A DNA stretch of 42,115 bases from Discostella pseudostelligera. Its lineage: Eukaryota; Bacillariophyta; Thalassiosirophyceae; Thalassiosirales; Thalassiosiraceae. The position numbers and the translations under genes were made by a program. The stretch lies in assembly GCA_036940085.1 (NCBI GenBank), contig JALLBK010000040.1:1-42115 (forward strand). Direction: 5' to 3'. Shown piece by piece: positions 1-9,885 of this stretch (within the stretch, counting starts at the first letter, position 1; each line of letters begins with the position of its first letter). Under the pieces are notes generated by a model. That model saw only the letters and a list, made by a program, of their open reading frames with translations, ran no database searches and had not been told where the DNA came from.

Positions 1-1489
1 AGGATGATAATCAACTATGTATGTCCCAAATGAACCATATGACAACCTCTGATGAGACCAAGCCCCTACTATCTTTCCCCGAGAATTGTCAGTAGATGTA
101 GGCTATGCTTTACTTGTAGGGTGGAGAGTACTTGATGTTATTTGCTTGTCATTTGAATGGGGGGGGTGCTGTCCTCTTCACATTTGTTGAATGGTGCCAG
201 GAAAATACCATTGGTTGTTGGACTGGTAGCTGTAGTTTTGTTGGCCTCAACCCCGCAGCTCTTGCCCGGGGAAGGGTTGGATGAAGGTGAGCAATCATAT
301 TCAATAAATAGTGGTAGTGGGATGGTCCTCAGTGTGGTCCTTGGGGTTCCCTGGCCTCGTCATGGTTTGTTGATGCATGGCCGTTGGCATTGCTGAATTT
401 TGGCTGTCATTGGGAGGCAGGGCCTTGATCATGGTTCCCCTCTCGGCGGAGGGCCGGAGGCGGTGTGTGTGGGAGAGGGGCACAGTGAGTCTTCCCAGCG
501 GTGGGCTGGTAGCATTCACCATGCGCTAGAGGTGGCCGTGGCCATGGTGGAGGTTGTTGTTTGGTTGTGTTGGTTGTTGTGTGCTGTTGTGTGGGGTGGT
601 GCTGGTGAGTGGGTTGATGATGGCGAGAAGTGGTGAAAATGGCGGGAAGTACTGGGGCAGACAGATGGAATACTTTGAGCATCATCGACAATACATCATT
701 CATGTGCTCCTCCATCCCCCGCCTGATGCTGCTTCTTCCAGCATGTCACCTTCATCCTCCCTGCTGCTCCTCCTCATCTTGTTCATGATGTTCCCCAGCA
801 CCTGTGCTGCTGAGCTCATGATCATGATACATTCTAGCATCCTATGCATCAGCACCCCTCACCACACACCACAGGCACCACACCTTTGTCATTCTTCCTG
901 CGGCTGCACCTGCACCTGCTGCTGCTTGCTCCTTGTCCTCCTCTCCACACTTCTCCTCCTTACTATCAACATCCAACAATGGACATCTCTCATCTTGTGG
1001 CCAGAGTTTTGGACTGTAAGCACACAGCTCATGTCCTACTAATGATACTACTCCCCTAATGGCCATGGTCTCACTCATCTCCTTTGTCACCAACCGAATG
1101 AGCACATATTGATGAACATAGTTTGAATTCATTTGGATGGCTACTGAATAAGGCAGGCATCCATTACTGATAGTGTAGGCTTTAATAATATCAAGTAATT
1201 GAAGGCTTGGTTTTGCTAGGTTATGATACTAATAAAAACGAAGCTGCACAAGAACAGGATTCTCGATTCATTCAAACCAGGAGTATTCAGCACATTGGTT
1301 AAAGTCAGCATTCTTGTCAACTAATCATGACATTTTCATTTTCACTTATGGGCCTCTGATTGATGATCAGAAGGCTAGACATGTGACTTGTCAACTTATT
1401 CAAAGTCTGACAGTCAAGAGGATACTACTATGGCTAATGGAAGTGGAAGCATCATTGTTGTACTACTTTATCACAACACTCAACACTGT
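1..1489. other. Gene-free low-complexity DNA
   Basis: No reading frame here looks like a protein. About 540-625 is G/T-rich (TTGT/GGTTG words) and 700-980 is rich in CTCCTC/CTGCTG words. The ATGGCGGGAAGT word at 639-650 resembles the motif seen in gene promoters further right, but no gene follows it. The right part (about 1300-1489) probably holds the 3' tail of the copia-type remnant annotated next, but nothing specific can be read. Confidence 0.6.
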
Positions 1490-1881
1490 CTCACAATGGT
1501 GACTTGTGGCTTGTTGTGTTAGATTCTTCCACACAAAGATATTCTGAGGTAAGGCCTTTGCCATTGTCAGTGTATCAGTCACTTGATTATCTGTTCCAAA
1601 GGGAAAGATCTTAATCAAGCCTTTGCGCACATGAATGTCTCTTAACTCTGAAATGATGATATACTACCATAGTACATGGATATGTTTGGTGGTGGTGGTG
1701 CATGGTCTGCTGAGCTTGGCTTGGGTAGCATGGCCAGCTCCCAAATCCAATGCTCCCAAATTATCCTCAAACTCAAATACTACATACTACCTTGCAATAT
1801 ATTGTGGGTTTGTTACTGGTTGCAGATGATGTTGAAATTATGCCCCCTCATTTCATATTTCGTGTATCAAGGCCATGATTG
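1490..1881 (-). pseudogene. Ty1/copia-type retrotransposon remnant, C-terminal RNase H part
   Basis: Read on the minus strand, this stretch gives the conserved C-terminal end of a copia polyprotein: FEDNLGALDL-like residues near 1770-1745, a TKHIHV box, then HVRKGLIKIFPFGTDNQ followed by TDTLTMAKALPQNIF. This matches the usual copia order (ED.xGA, RTKHI, then the D..ADxxTKxLP tail). At least one stop (after HIHVLW) and a frameshift near the FEDN box break the frame, so it is dead. It continues on the far side of the inserted element at 1887-2567. The match is by recognised motif order, not by alignment. Confidence 0.7.
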
Positions 1882-1886
1882 GTATT

Positions 1887-1936
1887 TGACATAGGCCAGT
1901 GGTTCACCCCTGGTTCCAGGTGTAACTTGTTGTATC
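1887..1936 (+). repeat. Left 50-bp terminal inverted repeat
   Basis: Exact reverse complement of 2518-2567. Identity stops sharply after GTATC, so the repeat is exactly 50 bp. Confidence 0.95.
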
Positions 1937-1943
1937 CATATCC

Positions 1944-1967
1944 TGACATAAAGACTTCTTTATGTCA
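1944..1967. repeat. Subterminal hairpin repeating the element's end
   Basis: TGACATAAAG, a 4-base loop ACTT, then CTTTATGTCA: a perfect 10-bp stem. Its arms begin with TGACATA, the same seven bases that start the terminal repeat 57 bases away, so it may be an internal binding site for the mobilising enzyme. Confidence 0.8.
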
Positions 1968-2517
1968 GCTTCACCCCTGTTTGCTAGCTTCACCTAGCTT
2001 TGCCTAGCAAAGCCTAAGATCACTTTTAAGCATAAACTAAGCTCACAATTTTCATCTGAAGCCAATCTGCACATCTCCTTTGTTTTGTGACTCTTCACCT
2101 TCAGGGCAACTTCCGGCTCAAGTCACTATCATATGATATTCGAATTTTGCTGGTAGTACTGCCACCGAAAATTGTAGTCGAGTCTACGAGCCTACGTACC
2201 CCTACAAACGAAACTCTACGTAAAGTTTACCTACGTTTCCTTCCACGCCAAAAAACCTTTTTTGCCGTCGTAATTGGGAGTCCGCACACTATGTCAACAG
2301 GTGCGTCTCAACGTCAGCAAAAATACTGTCGCCAAGGAACACTACAGAACACCTCTCGGACTACGAACGCTTCCAAGAGAAACCTTCGAAATCGTTCTTC
2401 AAGGAACTGTTCTTCGGAACCCCAATCGGATACCATCTGAAGAAAATGACCGAGAGAAACAGGGTAGTTAAGGGTCTTCATGACCAGGAGTGCGAACGCG
2501 GGAACGTCACTAAGATA

Positions 2518-2567
2518 GATACAACAAGTTACACCTGGAACCAGGGGTGAACCACTGGCCTATGTCA
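2518..2567 (-). repeat. Right 50-bp terminal inverted repeat
   Basis: Exact reverse complement of 1887-1936, followed directly by the second GTATT target-duplication copy at 2568-2572. Confidence 0.95.
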
Positions 2568-2572
2568 GTATT

Positions 2573-2757
2573 ATGTATCCGTAAGTGCCATACACATTGC
2601 AGTCATGTACTCAGCCTGAGCAGTAGATAGTGCCACCTGGGTTTACAGCTTGCATAGAATATCACCCATCTACTGTGTGATTCGGCTGTTGCTGGATCTG
2701 TGGGAGCAAGATGATGGTTCCAATTGTCTGCAAAGTCCGTATCACAATAGCATTCAA
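2573..2757 (-). pseudogene. Ty1/copia-type remnant, central RNase H part
   Basis: Minus-strand reading gives YCDTDFADNW, then PTDPATAESHSRWVIFYASC, then in a shifted frame TQVALSTAQAEYM. This is the copia RNase H order (DADFAGNW, DP.TA.SR.G.., Q..VALST.EAEY). A small deletion and frameshift separate the last two blocks where the family usually has W.SKLQ. The element lies between two later insertions, and the frame runs cleanly into the right-hand fragment once the 267-bp element and one target-duplication copy are removed. Confidence 0.8.
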
Positions 2758-3024
2758 CTTAGCTGCAAATGTCGGCTGTGTCATGTCAGCTGGGAGGGGC
2801 AAATTTACCCCTGAAATGTCGAATGTCGTGACATGTCGGCAACATCATGTCGACACATTTAGTGAATATATCATCGCTAAACGTATATCTACCTACATAC
2901 ATACTGATTCCTACGTACAGGGTGGGTACGGTAAGTTGATTTTGTGTCGCTGTGATAGCCCCATGTTGGCGAAATCCAGCGACAGTGTCACATGTCCAAT
3001 ATGTTGGTGACATTTGCAGCTAAG
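2758..3024. mobile_element. 267-bp MITE with 16-bp inverted repeats and 8-bp target duplication (hAT-like)
   Basis: The ends CTTAGCTGCAAATGTC (2758-2773) and GACATTTGCAGCTAAG (3009-3024) are perfect 16-bp inverted repeats. An exact 8-bp direct repeat GCATTCAA flanks them (2750-2757 and 3025-3032). The element interrupts the copia RNase H frame between the codons for GFEC and YCDTDF. It has no coding capacity. An 8-bp target duplication is typical of hAT-type elements; the family call rests on that alone. Confidence 0.9.
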
Positions 3025-3110
3025 GCATTCAAAGCCTGTGTTGAAACAGTAGTTGTTGAAGTCTATAAAAGGAGTACAATGCAATTGGAGGTTCATCATG
3101 GAAGGCTTGA
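3025..3110 (-). pseudogene. Copia-type remnant, fragment upstream of the MITE
   Basis: The codons GGC TTT GAA TGC (GFEC, minus strand from about 3036) join directly to YCDTDF on the other side of the 267-bp element. Upstream the frame stays open for some distance (to about 3171) but I recognise no further retrotransposon motif, so the left edge of this fragment is uncertain. Confidence 0.5.
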
Positions 3111-3460
3111 AATTGAAGTGACACTTTGTTGGCTGGTACATGTCTGACTTTTGACTTTTGCATCGGGTCATTCTTTTATGCTGGTTTTGTGGTTACCATC
3201 GCACTGGCACTGGTCCTTCTCCATCCAGCAGCTGGCCTGGTCCTCCTTTGCTGGCCAGGTCCACAACAATCAACCTGAAGTGTGTCAGAAAAGCTATCTC
3301 CATATCAGATGCTAAAAGCAGGTGGCAGCATGTTGACCATGCGCACTGATGTCACCAACAACATTAATGAACTTCAGAGATGTTCACTGTAGCAAGAAAA
3401 GGAATGGCATTTATTCACCAGCGGCAGAAGGGGGGAAAAGAGAAGTCTTGAGATGCTACA
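3111..3460. other. No recognisable feature
   Basis: About 350 bp without a convincing gene or repeat. It may be further decayed transposon DNA belonging to the copia remnant, but no motif supports this. Confidence 0.4.
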
Positions 3461-3870
3461 GTGGCATCAAATCAAATCCTCGGAGGGACAATATTTTACT
3501 CTCCAGCATCAGAAATCAGTAGAACAATGAATACTGGAGATGAAGCATCTATGCAGGCAGTGGAGGACCTTCTTCAGGCACAGGTGATGCCAGATTCCAA
3601 AGTGGCTCCTGCTGACTCCATGGAGGAAGATGAATGTCTCTGGCTATGCACAAGTATTTTTCGGACACATCACCTAACCTTCTTCAGCTGCAAAGAAGAA
3701 GGAAGAAGGCAGTACTTTGGATAACCTTGATACTGAAGGTCCTGATGGTGCTAATACTCCCACTTCATTAGATGTGGGTGATGATGGGAAGTTAAGTTCT
3801 ATCACTGAGGCTGAGGAGGCTAAGGAGATGGCTCCATCTGTCACCCCTTCCACCAAAGGAAAAGCTTGAA
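3461..3870 (+). pseudogene. Possible two-exon coding remnant of unknown type
   Basis: Two stretches look protein-like in composition. The first (3461 to about 3633) encodes an acidic segment with DEASMQAVEDLLQAQ. The second (from about 3686) starts AAKKKEEGSTLDN, is rich in D, E, T and S, and ends in STKGKA and a TGA at about 3870. Between them is a possible intron ending CCTTCTTCAG. No ATG opens the first stretch in frame and no family is recognised. It could be a gag-like or host gene fragment inside transposon-rich DNA. Confidence 0.25.
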
Positions 3871-4599
3871 AAAGAAAGCAAAGTAGATAAAACTTTAGGG
3901 AGTTGCCTTGAAATGTTTGGAAAATAGTCCTAGTATTGAAGTTTAAATAATAAAATATCATGTCCACTGAGCTCTCTTCCTATTTGTTGCTTTCGTGAAT
4001 CAATTCTACTTATGAAGCGAGCGTTGTGTGTCCATCCGTGCGCACGATGCGTGGAACCTCTTCCTAGGCTGCGCCGACAACGGACGGACCTGTGGCGGGC
4101 GGCAGACGGAATTGCGAGAAAGAAGGCCACGGCGGGCGGCCAGAGCGCGTGAGCACGCACAACCCACAAACACCACATCAATCGATCGATCCATTGAGAA
4201 CCATGAATTTCTGCTTCCGCTGCAAGGCAGCAGTGGTAATGGGATCTAATAATGGAGATGATCCTGATGTCCAATTGTCGTTCCGTTGGTGGGAGATGGT
4301 GTAGAAGTTTATTGTTGTGGTGGCTGGACAAAAAAATAATTGTATCAGTAGATAGTTGAAAAATTTATATTGTATTTAATATTGAGCAGAGTACAGGGGA
4401 CAAAACATAGTATCTTTCAAAATTAGTACTGATTTTTCATGGATCATCTACATCATCCCTATCTGCTTCTCCATCCAGTCAAGTGGAAGAGAATGCCCTG
4501 CCTAGGGTGCAGCAACCCATCATGGTTCGTGTCACCTGAAGAGAAGGTGATGTGCGATGTGAATGTGAGGTGATGTTGTGTGCTGTGCATTAGATCTTT
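3871..4599. other. Intergenic, with a GC-rich promoter-like island at 4019-4190
   Basis: Most of this is A/T-rich. Positions 4019-4190 differ sharply: rich in CpG words (GGCGGGCGGC, GTGCGCACG) and ending in GAGCACGCACAACCC and ATCAATCGATCGATCC, much like the promoters at 16.37 kb and 33.9 kb. An ATG at 4203 opens a short frame that starts MNFCFRCKAA and ends about 4302. This could be a displaced 5' end of a gene; no downstream exon is evident. Confidence 0.3.
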
Positions 4600-5050
4600 C
4601 CGGCCTCATTCATTCCAGTAATTGTTTCTCACTTCCTTGGTACCCATGGCTAGGAACCCTCGTAGGAAGTGTCGCTTCAACCACTCCAGATTAGTGATGG
4701 TTCCCAAGGTGGCACCATTGGAATTTTCTGTAGAATCGTCGCCAAATGGTAGCAGTAGATCCACGCGGCATGCCAGGTGGACGGAAGGAGCAATCGGAAT
4801 TAATAGGACGAGTAATTGCAAGGAGGACTTCAAGGACTGTTTTTCGCCCAAACTTGAACTTGTGCTTCAACTTCCTTTGATACAGTTCCCTTGTCATGAC
4901 ACTCAAGACTCAAGGGCAAACTCTCCATAACAATCATTTCAATCCAGTCAAATAATTCCATGTCCTGGATCATGTTGAACACTGGGGGGCAGAGCTTTGG
5001 CTTCTCTTTCGGCAGAATGTTTCCATTTTGCTCTGGGTCTGCTCACGTTT
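4600..5050 (-). pseudogene. Possible DNA-transposase (hAT-like) remnant
   Basis: On the minus strand one frame gives LPKEKPKLCPPVFNMIQD followed by LFDWIEMIVMESLPLSL. A second, shifted frame then gives RELYQRKLKHKFKFGRKTVL. The DW(I/L)..(I/V)VM..LPLS pattern is reminiscent of hAT-family transposases from stramenopiles, and the change of frame shows decay. This is pattern memory from a short stretch; a domain search would be needed to confirm it. Confidence 0.3.
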
Positions 5051-5860
5051 GATAGACTTTAGCAACCCTAGGCGACCTCTTCCTTCAACTTTCCCTTTAA
5101 CAAGGGGCATGCAAAAAGGTGCTTGTATGGATTGGTAAATCCATTCTACGAGGGAATTTGATAATTACACAGGACTTGTTCTTGATATATGATAAAATCT
5201 TTGCAATTCTTTTCTTTTGGGTAGCAGATACATGTTTGTGTGTGCAAAGTTTTGACACCCAACTCATTTCATGTAATAATATCCTTAATTTCACTGCAGA
5301 AAGCTTCAACGATCTACTTCTGGTTAGGTGCTTTGATGGCCTTGGCTGCCAATGCTTTTGCGGTACCACCAAGAACGCTGGTACATCATCTGGGTTGAGG
5401 GGGGACCACATGACTATTCGATATTGATCATTGATAGACAAGATAGTGATGGGCAAGGACAAGCAGGGGCAATTGTAAGCCCTTCATCATGGGGGAAGTA
5501 ACACAATGCAGAGCCTGATATGATTCTCGACTTACTCCAATTTCAATGAAATAACCATGTAATTGGTTGTGGGAGGAGGTGGGGGTGGGGGGTCCGTGGT
5601 CAGTCAGAGACTATCATTGTGCTACCACAAGCAGTGGTCTGTCAGCTGTTCTGCATATTTATCTAGAGATTGTACATTTTGCATTACTACAAACATATTG
5701 CACATGATGGTCATATTGCTCAAATAATTGACAGCATCAGCAGTATTGCAATAATATAATTGCTACAATCGATAATGCAACACTGAATACATTGTTGATT
5801 GTTGCAGAGGAGCCTTGTTGTATGATATGCAACATACATCATTGCAGCAATTTATTGTGA
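5051..5860. other. A/T-rich intergenic DNA, nothing recognised
   Basis: No convincing gene. The minus-strand frame at 5097-5462 may belong to the same decayed transposon as 4600-5050 but shows no motif. The stretch 5640-5860 is A/T-rich with repeated ATTGCA/TTGCAGCAA words. Confidence 0.4.
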
Positions 5861-6084
5861 CTGCACTGATGTGCTCCTCCTCATAGTCATGATCCTTTTC
5901 AGCATCCTATGCATCATCACCACACTCACCATCATCACACCATCACCCCATTCCCAATTGCTGGTATTCCTGCTTCTGCCGCATGGTGTACCTTGCTGCT
6001 CCTCATCACTCCTCATTTTCCTCATCCACTCATTCAGCAAAGGACATCATCCTGTCATCCTCCTTGGCTCACCATCATAATTAT

Positions 6085-6580
6085 TCCATCGAGAATGGTT
6101 GTTTGCCACCCAATTACTAAATACGAAACTGAGAATGGGTATTGATTACCCCACTACACTGAGACTGAACTGAGAATTGATATGCCAACTGCCAACCACT
6201 TCATGACACTGAGAATAATTGTTGTTCATGTGGGCCACTGAGAGTGAGTGTGGACCACACAATGTCACTGAGAATGGGTGTTTGTCACCCACCCCAGCCA
6301 CCAGTTACACTGAGAATTAGTGCCAACAACCCCATACCACTAGACAAGAAAGAATGGTGGGTGTTGACCACCCAATTACACAGAAAATGGGTGTTGAGAG
6401 CTAACCACCCAATGATATTGGGATGGGTGTTGGCCACCCAATTGTTACACTGAGAATGGTTGATGACCACCCAAATACTCTGTTGAGAGAATGGGAGTTG
6501 ACAACCCAATTCCACTGAGAATGGGTGTTGACCACCAGCAGCAGCCAATTAGTAGGCTACCACCTACTGAGAATGGGTGC
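6085..6580. repeat. Degenerate minisatellite of hairpin-forming units
   Basis: About a dozen or more imperfect copies of a roughly 30-40 bp unit with consensus CTGAGAATGGGTGTTGACC ACCCAATT. Within the unit GGGTG and CACCC face each other across TTGAC, extended in good copies to AATGGGTG...CACCCAATT, so each unit can fold into a short hairpin (for example 6357-6376 and 6425-6442). Copies are diverged and unevenly spaced. Confidence 0.8.
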
Positions 6581-6815
6581 TGTTGCTGCTGCTCCTCTTC
6601 CTCCTCACCTTCTTGTTCATGTCCCCAGTGACACAACCTGTCCTGATGTGCACCTCATAATCATGATCCTTCCTCAGCATCATACATCATCAGCATCACA
6701 ACAAGCACATCAACTTTTCCTCCTCTTCCTGGTGTGCTGGCTGCTTCTTGCTGCTTGCTGCTGTGCCTCCTTACTTACTATACTACTACTAACTTATCAT
6801 CATTCATTCAAGAGG

Positions 6816-6893
6816 CATGATCTCATAATGTGGCTCCTCATCCTTCTACTTCTACATGATCTCATAATGTGGCTCCTCATCCTTCTCCTTCTA
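6816..6893 (+). repeat. Tandem duplication, 39-bp period
   Basis: CATGATCTCATAATGTGGCT followed by CCTCATCCTTCT begins at 6816 and again at 6855, nearly identical over the whole 39-bp unit. Confidence 0.8.
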
Positions 6894-7546
6894 CTTCTAC
6901 CTCCTCCTCCACACCACCAGCATCTGCTGCTCCTTGTCCTCATCTACTTGGTAGTATAGGAAGAAGTAGTATCCCCAAAACCCAACAGTGTGCCCTGCTC
7001 CTGTATGTTGCTACTTGTTGCTTCTGACTGATTCTCCTTCGCATTCTTCAGCATCGTCCAGCACTGAACATTTGAAAATTAACAGCATTAGCACTACTAT
7101 CATAAGCAGTGCACATAATCATGATAGTATGAGTATGATGCTGCAAAAATGAAGAACAGCAAGCGTGACATCCCTGTTCTTGCTGACATCATGCCACTAG
7201 AACTTTTTGCCTTCTAGTTGCCTTGCTGCCATTTTGCCATCATGATCCTCTTCATCATCAGCCATGCTGCTGGTGGTGGTGTGGTGATGGTGGTGATCAT
7301 AATGAGTTGCTGAGGGAGGATCTTGCATGAGGATGAATTGAGGATTGAGAATACTGCTGTTACCTGTTACTCCAAGAACTAAAATGAAGGTGAAGAGTGA
7401 GGTCCTCTCATGCCAAAAGGTTAAAGAGGAAGCACAAGACTGACAATCTTGCTGTTACTGACATCATGCTACTCGTACTTGCCTTCTTGTAACCTTGTTG
7501 AACCTTGCTGCTATCTTGCAATGATCATCATCCGCTGCCATGCTGC

Positions 7547-7665
7547 TGGTGCTCTTGGTGCTCCAGATGCTCCTGGTGCTCCTGGTGCTCCTCCTGGTGC
7601 TCCTCCTGGTGCACCTCCTGGTGCTCCTGGTGCTGGTGCTTCTGGTGCTGGTGTGGTGCTGGTGG
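7547..7665 (+). repeat. 9-bp GGTGCTCCT minisatellite
   Basis: Tandem copies of TGCTCCTGG and variants with an extra CTCCT. One plus frame reads as Gly-Ala-Pro repeats ([10 protein letters not shown]), which looks collagen-like, but flanking residues are not protein-like and the start is not an ATG, so I treat it as a simple repeat. Confidence 0.75.
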
Positions 7666-8439
7666 GTGTGGTGGTAATGAGTAATGATGATGAGTTGCTG
7701 AGGGAGGAGGAACTTGCTGCATGAGGAGGAGGATTTGAGTATTGTTACTACAATGAAGGTGAACAGTGACATCCTCATGCCAAGCAAGCAGAGGAAGAAG
7801 ACTGTCATTCTTGTTGGCATCATACTAGCACTAGTAGTAGGCCTAGGAGTAGTACTTGCCTTCTTGTTGTTGTCTTATGCCATCTTGCCATTAACATCAT
7901 CAGTCATCATGCTGTCCTAGTAATCCTTGCAGTTCTCATCTTCAGCATTGTACCCTGAATTACCCCCATCCCCCATGATCATGCCTGCTGTTCTTGCTCC
8001 TCTCATCATCCTCATCATTCACCATCAACAAGAAGAACTACAACATACAACATCCTGCCTTATCTACATGATCTACACCCCCACTCATCCTGAGAAGGAT
8101 GATGTGGAGGAGGAAGGAGGAAGGAGCGAGAGGATGTCATCTACCATGCTAATGCTACTAAGAAGAACATCATCTTCTTCATCATCATCAGAAGGAGCAT
8201 CGGCAGCATCCTCAGCAGCAGCATCAGTACCCATCCACTTACTACCATAACTAGCAGCACTGCTCAGCAACAAGATGATCCTGCTACTACTTCTGCTTCT
8301 CCCACTACTCATCCTGATCCTGATCCTCATCCTGCATCCTGCACCTGCAGCTGCTCCTTCTTGCAGCTCACCATCTTTATGTCTTAACATCATCTAATAG
8401 TAGTAGTGGTGCTAAAAATTGTCCTTTGCATCATCATTC

Positions 8440-8790
8440 TTTGCTTTCTCCTCTTCTTCCTCTTCTTCATCCTCTTCATCCTCTTCTTCCTCTTCTTCTT
8501 GTTCTTCATCCTCTTCTTCCTCTTCTTCCTCTTCTTCCTCTTCTTCCTCTTCTACCTCTTCTTCCTCTTCTTCCTCTTCTTCCTCTACTTCCTCTACTTC
8601 CTCTTCTTCCTCTTCTTCCTCTTCTTCCTCCTCCTCTTCCTCCTCCTCCTATTCTTCCTCTTCTTTTTCATCTTCCTCTTATTCCTCCTGCTACACCTCC
8701 TCCTCCTCCTCCTACACATCCTCCTACTCCTCCTACTCCTCCTACTCCTCCTACTCATCCCCCTCCTCCTCCTCCTCCTACTCCTCTAGA
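8440..8790. repeat. Polypyrimidine tract, TTCCTCTTC repeats
   Basis: About 350 bp of near-pure pyrimidine, mostly TTCCTCTTC/CTCTTCTTC, passing into CTCCTCCTA words at the right end. All plus frames are open and encode poly-Ser, poly-Leu/Phe or poly-Pro/Leu. Such mirror-symmetric tracts can form triplex (H-DNA). Confidence 0.9.
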
Positions 8791-9256
8791 TAATGGAGAT
8801 CTAGAGGTATTTTGTCACTTTTCAGCACAACTCTGTGCACACTCATGGACAATTCCCAAACAGGTGCTCATTGGATTCATAATCATTAGGAGGATCCAAT
8901 GCAAGAAATGGAGATCTAGAGGTATTTTGTCACTTTTCAGCACAACTCTGTGCACACCCATGGACAATTCCCAAACAGGTGCTCATTAGATTCATAATCA
9001 TCATTAGAAGGGTCCAATGCAAGAGGATCCATGACAAAAGTCCAAGAATTGACATGGTGTGAGGAGCAGCCATTTGACGCAAAAACCTCTAGATAATGGA
9101 GATCTAGAGGTATTTGGTCACTTTTTAGCACAAATCTGTGCACACACATGGACAATTCCCAAACAGGTGCTCATTGGATTCATAGTCATTAAGAGGATCC
9201 AATGCAAGAGGAACCATGACAAAAGTCCAAGATGTGACCTGGTGTGAGGGAGCCCA
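8783..9256 (+). repeat. Three tandem copies of a ~120-180 bp repeat; copies 1 and 3 open with a palindrome
   Basis: Copy 1 (8783-8905), copy 2 (8906-9085) and copy 3 (9086-9256) share GAGATCTAGAGGTATT, then TGTGCACAC, GGACAATTCCCAAACAGG, and GATCCAATGCAAG. Copies 1 and 3 begin with CCTCTAGAT, seven bases, then ATCTAGAGG, a perfect 9-bp stem. Copy 1 lacks the last ~50 bp (ATGACAAAAGTCCAAG onward) present in copies 2 and 3. Copies are highly similar, unlike the rest of the block. Confidence 0.85.
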
Positions 9257-9852
9257 GAACAGAAAGAGGATGTGAAGAAGCAAGATGATGCCATGGAAGG
9301 AGGATGAGAAATATGAGAAACAGTGGCAGAACATTAATGCTGAGTCATACTACTAGTAGTCTTCCTAGCTAGCAGTATGTACTAGTATAATTATTACTAG
9401 TAGTAGGGGTAACACGGTAATAGGATGAGGACCAGCAGGTTGGGGGAAAAGCAGGCCAAAGTACAGGAGCACCAGGTGGTTGAGCAGAGGGCAGAATGGA
9501 GCAGGATCAGGATCATCACCATGCCAACTAAGTTCAAGGATCATGAATCATGGTGATGCTGGATGCTGGAGGAGGAGCAAGAGCAGAGAGCAGCAGGCAG
9601 CAGGCAGCAGACAGCAGGAGGTACTACTACTAGTAGAGATGAGCTGGAGTAGCAGTAGTAGGATGATGAGGATGAGGAGTACTACTTATTGCATCATGAT
9701 CATTGAAGATGATCATGGGTGCTTAGTAGGTGTCATGATCCTCTTCGTCATCCTCCTCCTCCTGGTGCTGCTACCCTCATTCTCATCCTTGCTGTGCTAC
9801 TCCTAATCCTCAGCATTACAGCCTCATGCCCATCATGATCCCCCCTGCTCAT

Positions 9853-9885
9853 CATGCTCATGCTCATGCTCATGCTCATGCTCAT
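9853..9885 (+). repeat. CATGCT hexamer microsatellite
   Basis: More than five uninterrupted copies of CATGCT. Confidence 0.9.

Larger units (their letters stand above)
1887..2567. mobile_element. 681-bp terminal-inverted-repeat element (MITE-like), 5-bp target duplication
   Basis: Positions 1887-1936 and 2518-2567 are perfect 50-bp inverted repeats, beginning TGACATAGGCCAGTG and ending with its complement. The element is flanked by an exact 5-bp direct repeat GTATT (1882-1886 and 2568-2572), a target-site duplication. It sits inside a copia remnant whose RNase H motifs lie on both sides. No transposase is visible; the longest internal frame (2087-2440) has no ATG start and no recognisable domain. 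It looks like a non-autonomous DNA element. The TG...CA ends with a 5-bp duplication are unusual for the common cut-and-paste superfamilies. Perfect TIR identity suggests a fairly recent insertion. Confidence 0.9.

Noticed and set aside
2087..2440. 117-residue frame inside the 681-bp element as a transposase
   Set aside because: No DDE-type motif, no ATG start and far too short.
6085..6580. CRISPR-like array
   Set aside because: The host is eukaryotic, units are diverged and unevenly spaced, and there are no constant repeats with unique spacers.
7449..7724. Collagen-like Gly-Ala-Pro frame
   Set aside because: Explained by a 9-bp DNA repeat; the flanks are not protein-like and the start is not convincing.
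8406..8989. Three overlapping long open frames with Ser, Leu/Phe or Pro/Leu repeats
   Set aside because: They are readings of one polypyrimidine repeat; none has a domain or a normal composition.
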